This document shows positions 23,339 to 35,745 of a stretch of 64,000 nt of DNA, one piece after another. The notes under the pieces are model-generated. The model made no database searches and was not told the origin of the DNA. It saw nothing but the letters and a program-made list of their open reading frames with translations. The DNA comes from Wuchereria bancrofti (Eukaryota; Nematoda; Chromadorea; Rhabditida; Onchocercidae): contig SSBO01000012.1 in the NCBI GenBank assembly GCA_005281725.1, forward strand, positions 17,010,603 to 17,074,602. The letters are read 5' to 3'. A program made the position numbers and the translations under genes. How positions within the stretch are numbered: the stretch's first letter is position 1; each line of letters begins with the position of its first letter.

Positions 23339-26300
23339 AATAAATAAGGAACAGATGGAAATTCAATATGGTTTAATTCCGATCGTATGATTATTGTCAT
23401 TTAGAAAAGTTTGTTGACAGTATCACCGCTGCTGCTATTACTGCTATTATTACTATTATTGTTATTGTTATCATTATTATCATCAGTATTATTATTATTA
23501 TTATTATTGTTATTATTTTGATAGAAAATTTCAAATTTTATAAAAATTTTGCATGTGAAGTGATATTTTAAGAATATGGCTATGTATAAATCAGATATTG
23601 AAATATCAGTAAATACTAAAAGTAAATCAGACAAGCTAAAATATCAGTTCGAAGCTTTTATGAAAATAAAATTGATATAAATTTCAAAAGAAAAAAAAGA
23701 TGAATAAAATACAACAAATTATTAGCTAAGTGAACCAATCAGAATATTAAAGTGAATAAATGAATACATTTTGTAAGAAAAATCATTATTCATTCAGCTT
23801 TTTTTCCGTTCTCTTTCTTTCTTCGATATATAAGTTATTCATTTCCTATGTAAATGGATTATTAATTCCATACAAATAATTGTAGAAGAAGTAAATAAAT
23901 TAATGTTAAAGTTAAAACTTGTAATTATCTATGTAAAATCGAAAAAAAATTTCTTTTTCCTTTTTTGTCTTTTTTTATTAATACTGTAACTGGAAAATAT
24001 CATCATTCTTTGTTCAAAATAACCACGCATTTATTCTTTCCCCATTTATTAAAAAAAAATTAAAATTGTTGTAGATTTAAACATATATAAGTTAATTAAG
24101 ATATTTAATTAAGAAATATCTTAATCAATATCACAACTAAATGATAAATATCCTCGACACTTTAAACTTTTAAGAAAACTAATATTTTTCGTTGACGACT
24201 TCCTGACTTGATTATTTGTCATGAAAACTTTTTCAATTGAAATCGAATTAAATTCATAAAAAAAATGGAAAATGTTTGTTTATTGATAATTTGAATCAAC
24301 AATCGTTTATTCATTTTTCTCTCCCTTATCTACAAAAAAGAAAGGATAAAACATTTGATAAATTTTATTTCATTGAAGGCTTCAAAAGATAATCTTAAGC
24401 ATAAACAAATTTTCTTATGTATAATAACATTTTTAATACGATAACATAGATTTTAGTGTAATTCAAATGTAAAAAATGATTATGAAAAATTAAATTATTT
24501 TTAAAATATAAGAGTGAAATTAAAATACCACAGATAGGAGATAAATGTGTTCAATGACCTTAGCTATTGCTAAATTTTCATTTATTTGCAATTAAAAATT
24601 ATAGATTTTTAGCCTAATCCATATGATTATGTAAAATAATTGAGAAATTAATAGGCTGAATTTCTAAAATTAAAACATGAGTAGCTCAATCTAAAAATGT
24701 AAATGAATTGCAGGCAGAAGCATAAGACGCAGAAGATAGTGTCAATTTCTTGTAGAAATTAAATTTTTTTTAATTTATAGATGACATAGTTGAATTGCTC
24801 CTATGCTATGATTTATAATCTGTTAGGAACAGAAAAAAGAGAAAGTAAGAAATAACTTTAAGTAAATATCAATCATAGTTGTATTCGATAAAAAAATCCT
24901 GTTTCTTCCTTTTTTTCAATTTCTCATATATATATTTTACTCTGAGTTAAAGATGACAGAGATTATTGGAAAATTTTATTTGTTTATTTATTTTTTGAAT
25001 TATTTCATCGTTTTTTAGTTTTTCAATACTTTTTGCAAATTATTCTCTTTTTAGTCTATTTTAATTTCTCACAATGTTAATTTTTCAGTAGTTAATTTCT
25101 TTCCTGTTGTTTACAAAATTAGGGGTTTATTCGAATTTTTCACTCAATAATATCATATTTTCAAATGATTCAATGCAAAAATCATTACAAATAATATCAG
25201 CTTATTTTAATTAATTTACACTTTTCAATTCGCTTTTTTTTCTAATTTAAAGATTAANAAGCTAAAATATCAGTTCGAAGCTTTTATGAAAATAAAATTG
25301 ATATAAATTTCAAAAGAAAAAAAAGATGAATAAAATACAACAAATTATTAGCTAAGTGAACCAATCAGAATATTAAAGTGAATAAATGAATACATTTTGT
25401 AAGAAAAATCATTATTCATTCAGCTTTTTTTCCGTTCTCTTTCTTTCTTCGATATATAAGTTATTCATTTCCTATGTAAATGGATTATTAATTCCATACA
25501 AATAATTGTAGAAGAAGTAAATAAATTAATGTTAAAGTTAAAACTTGTAATTATCTATGTAAAATCGAAAAAAAATTTCTTTTTCCTTTTTTGTCTTTTT
25601 TTATTAATACTGTAACTGGAAAATATCATCATTCTTTGTTCAAAATAACCACGCATTTATTCTTTCCCCATTTATTAAAAAAAAATTAAAATTGTTGTAG
25701 ATTTAAACATATATAAGTTAATTAAGATATTTAATTAAGAAATATCTTAATCAATATCACAACTAAATGATAAATATCCTCGACACTTTAAACTTTTAAG
25801 AAAACTAATATTTTTCGTTGACGACTTCCTGACTTGATTATTTGTCATGAAAACTTTTTCAATTGAAATCGAATTAAATTCATAAAAAAAATGGAAAATG
25901 TTTGTTTATTGATAATTTGAATCAACAATCGTTTATTCATTTTTCTCTCCCTTATCTACAAAAAAGAAAGGATAAAACATTTGATAAATTTTATTTCATT
26001 GAAGGCTTCAAAAGATAATCTTAAGCATAAACAAATTTTCTTATGTATAATAACATTTTTAATACGATAACATAGATTTTAGTGTAATTCAAATGTAAAA
26101 AATGATTATGAAAAATTAAATTATTTTTAAAATATAAGAGTGAAATTAAAATACCACAGATAGGAGATAAATGTGTTCAATGACCTTAGCTATTGCTAAA
26201 TTTTCATTTATTTGCAATTAAAAATTATAGATTTTTAGCCTAATCCATATGATTATGTAAAATAATTGAGAAATTAATAGGCTGAATTTCTAAAATTAAA

Positions 26301-27120
26301 ACATGAGTAGCTCAATCTAAAAATGTAAATGAATTGCAGGCAGAAGCATAAGACGCAGAAGATAGTGTCAATTTCTTGTAGAAATTAAATTTTTTTTAAT
26401 TTATAGATGACATAGTTGAATTGCTCCTATGCTATGATTTATAATCTGTTAGGAACAGAAAAAAGAGAAAGTAAGAAATAACTTTAAGTAAATATCAATC
26501 ATAGTTGTATTCGATAAAAAAATCCTGTTTCTTCCTTTTTTTCAATTTCTCATATATATATTTTACTCTGAGTTAAAGATGACAGAGATTATTGGAAAAT
26601 TTTATTTGTTTATTTATTTTTTGAATTATTTCATCGTTTTTTAGTTTTTCAATACTTTTTGCAAATTATTCTCTTTTTAGTCTATTTTAATTTCTCACAA
26701 TGTTAATTTTTCAGTAGTTAATTTCTTTCCTGTTGTTTACAAAATTAGGGGTTTATTCGAATTTTTCACTCAATAATATCATATTTTCAAATGATTCAAT
26801 GCAAAAATCATTACAAATAATATCAGCTTATTTTAATTAATTTACACTTTTCAATTCGCTTTTTTTTCTAATTTAAAGATTAAATAATAGATTAGCAGGA
26901 AAAATTTAGTATCAAATTGTTGCTACTAAATTATTTATTTGTTATTAAAAGGATAATTCACTAGCAATACTACTTTTTTTTCTTTAGATTTAGAAATGTG
27001 AAAATTCCTGGATTTGAATACAATTAATGGATGAAACTTTTTTAATTAGAATTAATCAAATGAATTCAGTAATAAACATTAAATATATATGATCAAAAAA
27101 TATAATTTATGGAGAGAAAA
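23339..27120. other. Non-coding AT-rich region with 1625-bp contig overlap
   Basis: No gene was recognised. An ATT-trinucleotide run lies near 23430-23515. The segment 23633-25257 appears repeated at 25259-26883, with equal length, around the N at 25258. A short inverted repeat with 9-base arms lies near 24096-24122. Confidence 0.7.
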
Positions 27121-27123
27121 GGA

Positions 27124-27836
27124 AATGATCAAATGGTCAAACAAGTTGATCAAATGATGGAAATAATGGAAATTGTGAAGAATGTGAAGATGCAGATTGT
27201 TTAGGCGTAAACTGTTGTGCTGAAGGCATTCGTTGTTCATATAGCAATGATTGCGCATGATATTGTTGTTGTTGTTGCATTATTTGTGAATATGATTCAT
27301 TTAATGATGGTTATAAATAATATCGCTTCTTGTTGCTGCTGCTGTTGCAATTGTTGTTGTTGTATGACAGATTGCTGAGGTACACATCGTATATCTTGAA
27401 TAGCTGAAGCATCCAAATATTGATTGCTATTAATATCATTATATCATTAATTGTATCATTAATTGTTGTTATTGATTTGCTGAAATAAATTGTGTTACGT
27501 GAAGTCCTTAACTGGTGAAATAGATAGACGAGAGCGATGTAAAGTTTCTGCAAAAAAAGTATTAAAATTTCACAGTATTATTATTTATTAATGCAATTAA
27601 TCTAATTTTCAGGAAAAAATAAATTTATGTTTAAAATTATAATTTTAATGTCTAAAATTAAAATTCTAAGCATAAATTATATTTAAACATTTAGCAACTA
27701 ATTTTAACTTTTTAACTAATAAATTTTAACTAATAAATTTTATACCTGAAGATAATTTTTGTTTGGTAAATTGTTTTGTAGAATCAATTGATGTAATGAG
27801 TTTATCATCAAATCGCTACAAAAATAATGTATTTTC
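27124..27836 (-). pseudogene. Decayed Q-rich coding remnant
   Basis: Minus-strand exons can be followed through many lesions. A first piece (about 27817-27750) reads RFDDKLITSIDSTKQFT and joins in phase to TLHRSRLSISPVKDF (near 27548-27500). Next come NQYLDASAIQDIRC, a glutamine run near 27320-27370, then after a frameshift SLNESYSQIM, a second glutamine run, and FPLFPSFDQLV before a stop near 27148. At least five in-frame stops and one frameshift lie between these pieces. The serine/glutamine-rich composition suggests the C-terminal regulatory part of a kinase or transcription factor; I could not assign the family. A second copy at about 28819-29531 lies in the repeated contig and has the same lesions. 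Confidence 0.55.
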
Positions 27837-28215
27837 ACTTTTTGAAATTGCATTTGGTCGAAAATAGCAAAAAATCGAAAATATTAGTTAAAGAAATTAT
27901 TTTAAATTATTTATTTTCAAAAAATAGAAGAATTTTATTCCCTCAAAATTTACTTCATTGTAACGGAAGTATTACCAACTAGTGATTAGTGTTAACCTGT
28001 GGCGCAAATTATTCAAAATTTGTTTCAGTTTGTCATTCTATTCATAATATACGGAAGAGTATTTTCTTCTACTAAAAAATTTAAACAAATAATTTTTATT
28101 ATCAATGCATTCATTTTATGTATTTATCATTCATTATTATTTATCATATTATTCATTATTGCTTATCATTTAAGAACAATGCATATGTTCTAACCAATTT
28201 TCACGACAAATTTTT

Positions 28216-28621
28216 TGGTGCCACGAGCCGGGAACCATGTTCAGCAATATAATAGCGAGCATCGAACCAGTCAAGGTAAAGTTAGTCGATTTTCTAAAAG
28301 AAATAAATGCCATACATTGGCATCTCCAGAGTTAAATGTGACTATGGAAGAGTTCTACAATCTACTGATAAGAATACTAGAGGACAAGCTCCAAAGAATT
28401 CAATTATGTATTACGACGCTCGAATCAGCAAATGACAAATGGCTCAATTATCTCCAACAAATTACGGCAGCGAAGCGAAAAGATGAGGAAGAAAAATACG
28501 AAGCAATCACTAAAGGCGATCAAGGAACATGCCGAGTATTACATGAAGGTAAGGAGGCTATGATAACATTATCAATGCATAAAGATGAGACTAATCAAAG
28601 ACTGAAACAACTGTTACAGAA
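28216..28621 (+). mobile_element. BEL/Pao 5' part (PBS and gag start), left contig
   Basis: A primer-binding-site-like sequence (28216-28233) is followed by the start of a BEL gag reading frame, including EEFYNLLIRILEDKLQRI and a KRKDEEEKYEAITKG helix. The copy stops at the N at 28622. It matches the copy at 30393-30822 with about half a dozen substitutions, but upstream of position 28192 the two are unrelated. The left copy therefore either has a truncated LTR or is a chimeric join. The contained contig repeats it at 29911-30272. Confidence 0.7.
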
Positions 28622-30416
28622 NAAATTATTTATTTGTTATTAAAAGGATAATTCACTAGCAATACTACTTTTTTTTCTTTAGATTTAGAAATGTGAAAAT
28701 TCCTGGATTTGAATACAATTAATGGATGAAACTTTTTTAATTAGAATTAATCAAATGAATTCAGTAATAAACATTAAATATATATGATCAAAAAATATAA
28801 TTTATGGAGAGAAAAGGAAATGATCAAATGGTCAAACAAGTTGATCAAATGATGGAAATAATGGAAATTGTGAAGAATGTGAAGATGCAGATTGTTTAGG
28901 CGTAAACTGTTGTGCTGAAGGCATTCGTTGTTCATATAGCAATGATTGCGCATGATATTGTTGTTGTTGTTGCATTATTTGTGAATATGATTCATTTAAT
29001 GATGGTTATAAATAATATCGCTTCTTGTTGCTGCTGCTGTTGCAATTGTTGTTGTTGTATGACAGATTGCTGAGGTACACATCGTATATCTTGAATAGCT
29101 GAAGCATCCAAATATTGATTGCTATTAATATCATTATATCATTAATTGTATCATTAATTGTTGTTATTGATTTGCTGAAATAAATTGTGTTACGTGAAGT
29201 CCTTAACTGGTGAAATAGATAGACGAGAGCGATGTAAAGTTTCTGCAAAAAAAGTATTAAAATTTCACAGTATTATTATTTATTAATGCAATTAATCTAA
29301 TTTTCAGGAAAAAATAAATTTATGTTTAAAATTATAATTTTAATGTCTAAAATTAAAATTCTAAGCATAAATTATATTTAAACATTTAGCAACTAATTTT
29401 AACTTTTTAACTAATAAATTTTAACTAATAAATTTTATACCTGAAGATAATTTTTGTTTGGTAAATTGTTTTGTAGAATCAATTGATGTAATGAGTTTAT
29501 CATCAAATCGCTACAAAAATAATGTATTTTCACTTTTTGAAATTGCATTTGGTCGAAAATAGCAAAAAATCGAAAATATTAGTTAAAGAAATTATTTTAA
29601 ATTATTTATTTTCAAAAAATAGAAGAATTTTATTCCCTCAAAATTTACTTCATTGTAACGGAAGTATTACCAACTAGTGATTAGTGTTAACCTGTGGCGC
29701 AAATTATTCAAAATTTGTTTCAGTTTGTCATTCTATTCATAATATACGGAAGAGTATTTTCTTCTACTAAAAAATTTAAACAAATAATTTTTATTATCAA
29801 TGCATTCATTTTATGTATTTATCATTCATTATTATTTATCATATTATTCATTATTGCTTATCATTTAAGAACAATGCATATGTTCTAACCAATTTTCACG
29901 ACAAATTTTTTGGTGCCACGAGCCGGGAACCATGTTCAGCAATATAATAGCGAGCATCGAACCAGTCAAGGTAAAGTTAGTCGATTTTCTAAAAGAAATA
30001 AATGCCATACATTGGCATCTCCAGAGTTAAATGTGACTATGGAAGAGTTCTACAATCTACTGATAAGAATACTAGAGGACAAGCTCCAAAGAATTCAATT
30101 ATGTATTACGACGCTCGAATCAGCAAATGACAAATGGCTCAATTATCTCCAACAAATTACGGCAGCGAAGCGAAAAGATGAGGAAGAAAAATACGAAGCA
30201 ATCACTAAAGGCGATCAAGGAACATGCCGAGTATTACATGAAGGTAAGGAGGCTATGATAACATTATCAATGNACATGGTTATTATGGAGAAATAAAATT
30301 CTTAATCGAGGAAGTCAAGCATCGTCCAGTCTTATTTTTCTACTGAACTATTATGTATTCCTGTTCTGTACATTCGACTAACCTATATCCCCAACCAATT
30401 TTCACGAAAAATTTTT

Positions 30417-30434
30417 TGGTGCCACGAGCCGGGA
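30417..30434 (+). promoter_or_regulatory. Putative tRNA primer-binding site
   Basis: The 18 bases start with TGG, as expected for pairing with the CCA end of a tRNA, and lie just upstream of the gag start. The same 18 bases occur at 28216-28233 and 29911-29928. Which tRNA would pair was not determined. Confidence 0.5.
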
Positions 30435-30437
30435 ACC

Positions 30438-31740
30438 ATGTTCAGCAATATAATAACGAGCATCGAACCAGTCAAGATAAAGTTAGTCGATCTTCTAAAA
30501 GAAATAAATGCCATACATTGGCATGTCCAGAGTTAAATGTGACTATGGAAGAGTTCTACAATCTACTGATAAGAATACTAGAGGACAAGCTCCAAAGAAT
30601 TCAATTATGTATTACGACGCTCGAATCAGCAAATGACAAATGGCTCAATTATCTCCAACAAATTACGGCAGCGAAGCGAAAAGATGAGGAAGAAAAATAC
30701 GAAGCAATCACTAAAGGCGATCAAGGAACATGCCGAGTGTTACATGAAGGTAAGGAGGCTATGATAACATTATCAATGCATAAAGATGAGACTAATCAAA
30801 GACTGAAACAACTGTTACAGAACTTCAATAAGGAAAAGAAGAAATTAAATGTCTCGTCAAATCATACAGTCAATCTACCGCAATTGTCTCTACCTACCTT
30901 CAGTGACCCGAAACAATGGCGATAATTTTGGAGTAGCTTTGATGCTGCTGTCCATTCACAAGCAATTCCAGAAATCCAAAGATTAAATTATTTATATTCA
31001 TATCTTAAAGGAAACGCCTTACAAACAGTATCTGGTCTCTGAAAATTATGAATGCAACGACTACTCAAAGAAAAATATGGTGACTCCTCGACGGTAAGGA
31101 CATTACTTTATAATGAACTCCAATCCTTATGAAGAATGATAAGAATTGAATAGTAACTATAGAAAATATTGAGCGGATATTACGTCAATTAGAAACTTTA
31201 GGAAATAACTTAGAACAATCAAGTATGGAACCTTTACTTGAATGTAAACTCCCACAATAGATACTAGTAAAGTGTATAACCAAAAGAGAATATATAAGCC
31301 TTGGACAATTGCAAAGCTAAGAGAATTCCTGTCGCATTTGAATATAAATGAACAGGTAAAAAATTGCCAATGTTCATTTAGCTATACCGACAGCAGATCA
31401 ACAACTGCCAAATATGAGCCAAAAACAACAACAGTACAATCCTAGAGGAACATCAGCACTAATAGCATTACGAGGTAATAATATTTCTTCCCGAAATACA
31501 ATAGAACATAGAAGGCCGTGTGTCTCGCGATCATTGGGATTTGCACTCGCGATCATTGGGATAGCGAATGCGATGTTTATCTTACCTATAAAGATAGTTT
31601 GACTCGTCTTAAGAAATTAAAGAAATGTATATTTATTTGAAGGACCATAAAGGAGAGAAATGTAAAATTAAGAAAAAATGTTTTTATTGTAAAGCTTTTC
31701 ATAATAGCTCCTTATTGATAAGAGGATCACTCCCTTCAAA
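30438..31740 (+). pseudogene. BEL gag remnant
   Basis: Gag is the structural protein of the retroelement particle. A coiled-coil N-terminal part (ESANDKWLNYLQQITAAKRK, near 30623-30680) leads to LPTFSDPKQWR, stop, FWSSFDAAVHSQ and RLNYLYSYLKGNALQTVSGL, the conserved core of BEL gag (DUF1759-like). The stop at 30922 replaces a residue in the normally continuous QWR-x-FWSSF motif. A degraded zinc-knuckle part follows around 31500-31740, with KKCFYCKAFHNSS still legible. A short tandem duplication with TCGCGATCATTGGGA at about 31527-31562 disrupts the first knuckle. An ATG directly after the primer-binding site begins a different frame from the main block, so there is probably an early frameshift near 30540. 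Confidence 0.75.
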
Positions 31741-31859
31741 CAATGTAGCACAGCGAGGAAACAATGAACGATAAGAAAAAATTGTACGTCTTATAGGAAA
31801 GGATTGCTCTACCTCGCTCGAATGAAAACAGTAAGTGAAGAAACTTTACTTTTATGCAG

Positions 31860-32330
31860 AGAAATAAAGGTGTTTAAGCCCCTGAAACTCTAACTACAAC
31901 AAACTGTTTTAGCATTGTTTGACATAGGTTCCCAGTTATTTTTTATTTCCAAAAAATTATCTCATCATTAAGATTAAACGAAACATAATCACAAAACCAT
32001 TAAGACAGCTCCATTTGGTATGAAAAACCCAGATTGTGTCCCACTACTCGTACCCAACTCAATATTCAAACTACAGAAAATGAAGTCATACAACTGTATG
32101 CTAATGTAGTGGAATACTTAACAAAATGAAGTACAAGTGGTCAAGTTACCGAAGGGAGAACAATTCCAAAAATTAACAAATTAATGGAAAAAGCCCGACA
32201 TATTAATTGGCGCTGATTTCTTCAAATTTATTAATTTACAAAAATTACTTTCAGGACACATGATTATTCAATCAAAGGTAGGCCCTCTGATTTTTGGAAA
32301 TGAAGACCTTAAACTGTGTAAAAAGCAGCC
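31860..32330 (+). pseudogene. BEL aspartic protease remnant
   Basis: The retropepsin-like domain would cut the polyprotein. The active-site loop reads ALFDIGSQLFFISKKL near 31911-31955, so the catalytic D-T-G has become D-I-G. Downstream, LIGADFFKF near 32205-32230 matches the conserved second half, but stops separate the pieces. Catalysis is unlikely. Confidence 0.7.
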
Positions 32331-32339
32331 ATTTGTCCT

Positions 32340-33290
32340 TCAGACGAAATAGGCTCTATTAATGTCAATCTTAATGCAGAATTAGAAAAACTCTGGAAGT
32401 TAGAGATGATTGGCATTCAAGAATCTCCCAGTGAAGACGACGATGATAAAGCTTTAGAACATTTCAAACAGACCATTATCAAACAGTATGGAAGATACCA
32501 GGTATGTTGGCCTTGGAAAGATTCCAATCAAATCTTAAGTAGCAATTACGGATTATGTGTTGGACGCTTGAAGAGTTTAGTTACTCGGCTACAACACAGA
32601 TCTCTTCTTCGGTTATACCACAATACGATTATGGATCAATTGCAAAATGGCATAATTGAGGAAGTATCACCAATGGATGAGGTTGGTGTTATTCACTATT
32701 TGCCACATCGTGCCACACCGACAAAACTACAACTAAATTAAAATTGTTTATAATGCTTCAGCACATCATAAAGGCTTCAAAAGTCTGAACCAAATGTTAT
32801 GCGGAGGCCCCGTAATGCTACAGACCTAGTTGGCGTATTAATACGTTTTAGAATGTTGAGAATAGTAATCACTGCCGATATAGAAAAAGCTTTCTTACAA
32901 CTAGGGTTACAGAGCGAAAAAAGAAATTATACACGTTTTCTTTGACTAAATGATATGGAGAAGGAGGTGAACGAGGGCACTTAAAATGTTATCGCTTTAA
33001 GAGAGTTCCCTTCGAAGTGATATCATCACCATTTTTGTTAATGGCAACACTCAACTATCATCTAAAAAATTTTGGCAGTGAATTGGCAATGAATATAAGG
33101 AAAAATCTATATGTGGACAACATTACTATATCTGCTAGTGGAACAGAAGAAGCGGTACATAAATACAAAGAAATCAAGAAAATTTTTAAGGGAGCCTCAA
33201 TGAATGTAAGAAACTTCCTTTCTAACGATGAAGAATTCAATGAGAGGATACTGATTACGATCTAAGTGAATCAAATAAGGAATCCTTTTT
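32340..33290 (+). pseudogene. BEL reverse transcriptase remnant
   Basis: The reverse transcriptase region begins with FWKLEMIGIQESPSED-like sequence (about 32394-32450), followed by GRYQVCWPWKDSN and the NYGLCVGRLKSL stretch. The palm shows ITADIEKAFLQLGL (about 32870-32912) and the catalytic motif as LYVDNITIS (about 33107), the YVDN form seen in some BEL elements. Multiple frameshifts lie between 32740 and 33010. It is non-functional as read. Confidence 0.8.
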
Positions 33291-33312
33291 GGGGCTGAAA
33301 TAGAACCATAGA

Positions 33313-34197
33313 TTGGATATTATACTTGTGACTTTAAAACCTTGGACGGAGAGAATATTCACTAAAAGGACTATTCTACAATTCGTGGCATCTCAGTATG
33401 ATCCACTAGGATTTCTAGTTCCTTTAATAATACAACATAAATTGTTTATTCAACACTTATGGAAAGAAAACGTATCTTGGGATCAACTCTTGAGTGAAGA
33501 GAATGAACAACAATGGAAGAAGCTCATTGCCGAATGGCCGACAAATGTAATAAATCTACCACGATTTGTGACAGAACCTTCACCAATAACAGAATTTCAT
33601 GTATTTACGGACGCTTCTAAATATGCGTATTCCGCAGCAGTTTATATACTTAACCCTACGAAAGAAGGTAAGTATTCAGAATCATCTTTGATTTATGTCA
33701 AATCTAGATTAGCCCCTATTAAAGGAATATCAATACCTAAGCTTGAATTATTATCCATATTAATCGGTGTAAGAGCAGCTTCTTTCTCTCGTGGTCAGAC
33801 TCAAAATGTGCTCTTTTTATTGGATTAGAAATTATACAAAATTACTTCCACGATTTGTACAAAACAAAGTGGAAGAAATATGGAAAGCTGACTTCGAGTT
33901 AAGATACATACCAAGCGAGCAAAATCCAATCGACATAGCAACAAGAGGACTTTCGCCGGTTAAACTACGGAATTTTACANAATGGTGGAAAGGACCTGAA
34001 TGGTTGGAAAGAAAGAGATCAGAATGGCCACATTCTGATTCATCAATCATATTCAAATACTCAGGTAATGATGAATTTGAGGAAGTAATTATCGCAAAAT
34101 TGACAAAAGCAGCTCAAACCCTTAAAACAGATATGATCAATTTTATTGATGAACATCGCTTCAATAACTGGATGAAATTAATCAGAACGACAGTATA
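33313..34197 (+). pseudogene. BEL peptidase A17/RNase H region
   Basis: The first open block (33313-33828) holds [19 protein letters not shown], typical of the Pao peptidase A17 region. It is followed by the RNase H-like [19 protein letters not shown] and [16 protein letters not shown] frameshift near 33800-33830 moves it to the next block, which contains YIPSEQNPIDIATRGLSP and WWKGPEWL. The single ambiguous N at 33980 lies inside the WWKG motif and has no duplicated flanks. Confidence 0.85.
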
Positions 34198-34273
34198 GAC
34201 CCTTCGATTTATTAAACAAATTTGTAAAAAGGAATTACTTTGGTTACTATCACTATCTACAAAAGGAAACAAT

Positions 34274-35745
34274 ATGACCAAGAATGATTACGACATAGCA
34301 GAATGGATATTGATCAAGCAAGCACAATCACAGAAATTAACGGAAGAAAAAATGGAAAGATGGAGGCTGTATCAAGACGAAAACGATAAATTATGGAGAT
34401 CAAGTGGTCGATTAGGATATTCGGAATTAGACGATGAAAGTAAATATCCTATATATCTCCCAAACAATCACTACATTACAGATCTCATTATTAAGCAACA
34501 TACATGACAAGCTATATCATGTAGGTACGCACACACTTTGTCTGAGTTGAGACGTAAATTTTGGATACCGAAAGGCAGAGCTACAGTAAAACACATTATA
34601 ACTTCATGTACGGCTTGCAAATGTTGAACAAAACCATTCAAATTATCAGCGATGCCAAATATACCAGAAAGCAGACGATCGAGAGCTTTTGAACAAGTAA
34701 GTTTGGATTATCTGGATCCTTTATCAATTAAATCTAATTCAGAAGTGGTTAAAAGGTGGATAGCTCTTTTTACATGTTTCACTACCAGAGCAATACATCT
34801 AGAAATGATAGAAAATTTATCCACTGAGAATTTTATGCACGTCTTGAGAAGATTTGTTGTATGACGAGGGCACACCCAAAACTAGTACTAAGTGATAACG
34901 CCGGTCAATTTCAATTGGTCTTCAAGACTATCATGGAGTTTCTTAACAGCCCAAGGTATGATATGGAAAAATATTATACCAAAAGCACCCTGGGGCTCTT
35001 AAGGAAAGCTACAGGTAGAAGGCTTCTAAAAGAAGGAGAACTAATAACGTTAATAATGGAGATAGAAGGAATACTTAATACCCGTCCACTAACTTATGTT
35101 AGCTCTGATGATTATAGAATTATACTTCCAATTGATTTTATTTCTCCTAATGCTCCATTAGACATACCAATTAATTTTGAGAAGGACAAAGATGAATATA
35201 CCCTTTACACATTTAAGAATAAGGATAAACTTGTTAAATATTGGATTAACACCCTTTCAATATTAAATGATTTTTGGAAATTTTGGAGAGATGAATACCT
35301 TACCAGTCTTAGGGAACATACACAGAACGAATTAAAATCCTCCAGATTAGTGAAAAAAAAAATGATTCCTCGTGAAAATGAAATAGTTTTACTAAACGAA
35401 CCCGAAGTAGCACGGGGCATGTGTAAATTGGCAAAGATAATAAGAAGTAACAAAAGATCTGACGAAAAATAAGAAGCGCAATAATACAAATGCCTAATGG
35501 AAGACAACTTGAGCGGCCAATCAATATGCTTTGCCCTATGGAAATCAACAGTTTTAATGAAAAAACGGAAGAAAAACCGGAAAATAAATCTGAAGAACCT
35601 ATCGCTAGTCGAATCAGAATCAAGACGCGACTACAGAATTTAAAAGGTAAATCTAGTTCTTCTATGAAAGCATTATTATTGATAACCTTAATATCATTAA
35701 TGTATAGTCAGGCCCGTAGCAATGAACAATTGCAAAGGAACTTCT
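34274..35745 (+). pseudogene. BEL integrase and C-terminal domain remnant
   Basis: The integrase inserts element cDNA into the host genome. The zinc-binding H2C2-like part is at about 34530-34625 (LRRKFWIPKGRA, SCTACKC), then a stop. The core follows: SLDYLDPL with [12 protein letters not shown] (34652-34864), a stop, then LVLSDNAGQF and GILNTRPLTY (34861-35472). The catalytic glutamate region is compressed: the stretch usually linking the N of SDNA to the glycine-rich helix is altered. A C-terminal DUF5641-like piece reads NGRQLERPINMLCPMEI (about 35493-35543). Three or more breaks make it inactive. Confidence 0.8.

Larger units (their letters stand above)
26928..30272. other. Contained duplicate contig around N at 28622
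   Basis: 28623-30272 (1650 bases) corresponds to 26928-28577 base for base in length. Unlike the other junctions, the right piece ends before the left one does, so it is wholly contained in its neighbour. Both include the Q-rich remnant and the start of a BEL gag. The duplication is an assembly artefact. Confidence 0.85.

Noticed and set aside
23401..23634. Minus-strand frame with an asparagine run
   Set aside because: The run is a simple ATT trinucleotide repeat; there is no flanking domain.
27311..27553. 80-codon minus-strand frame with NNNN and SSS runs
   Set aside because: It reads the Q-rich remnant out of frame; the in-order fragments are in the other frame.
33980..33980. Another contig junction at a single N
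   Set aside because: No repeated flanks, and the reading frame (WWKGPEWL) passes straight through it; it is just an ambiguous base.
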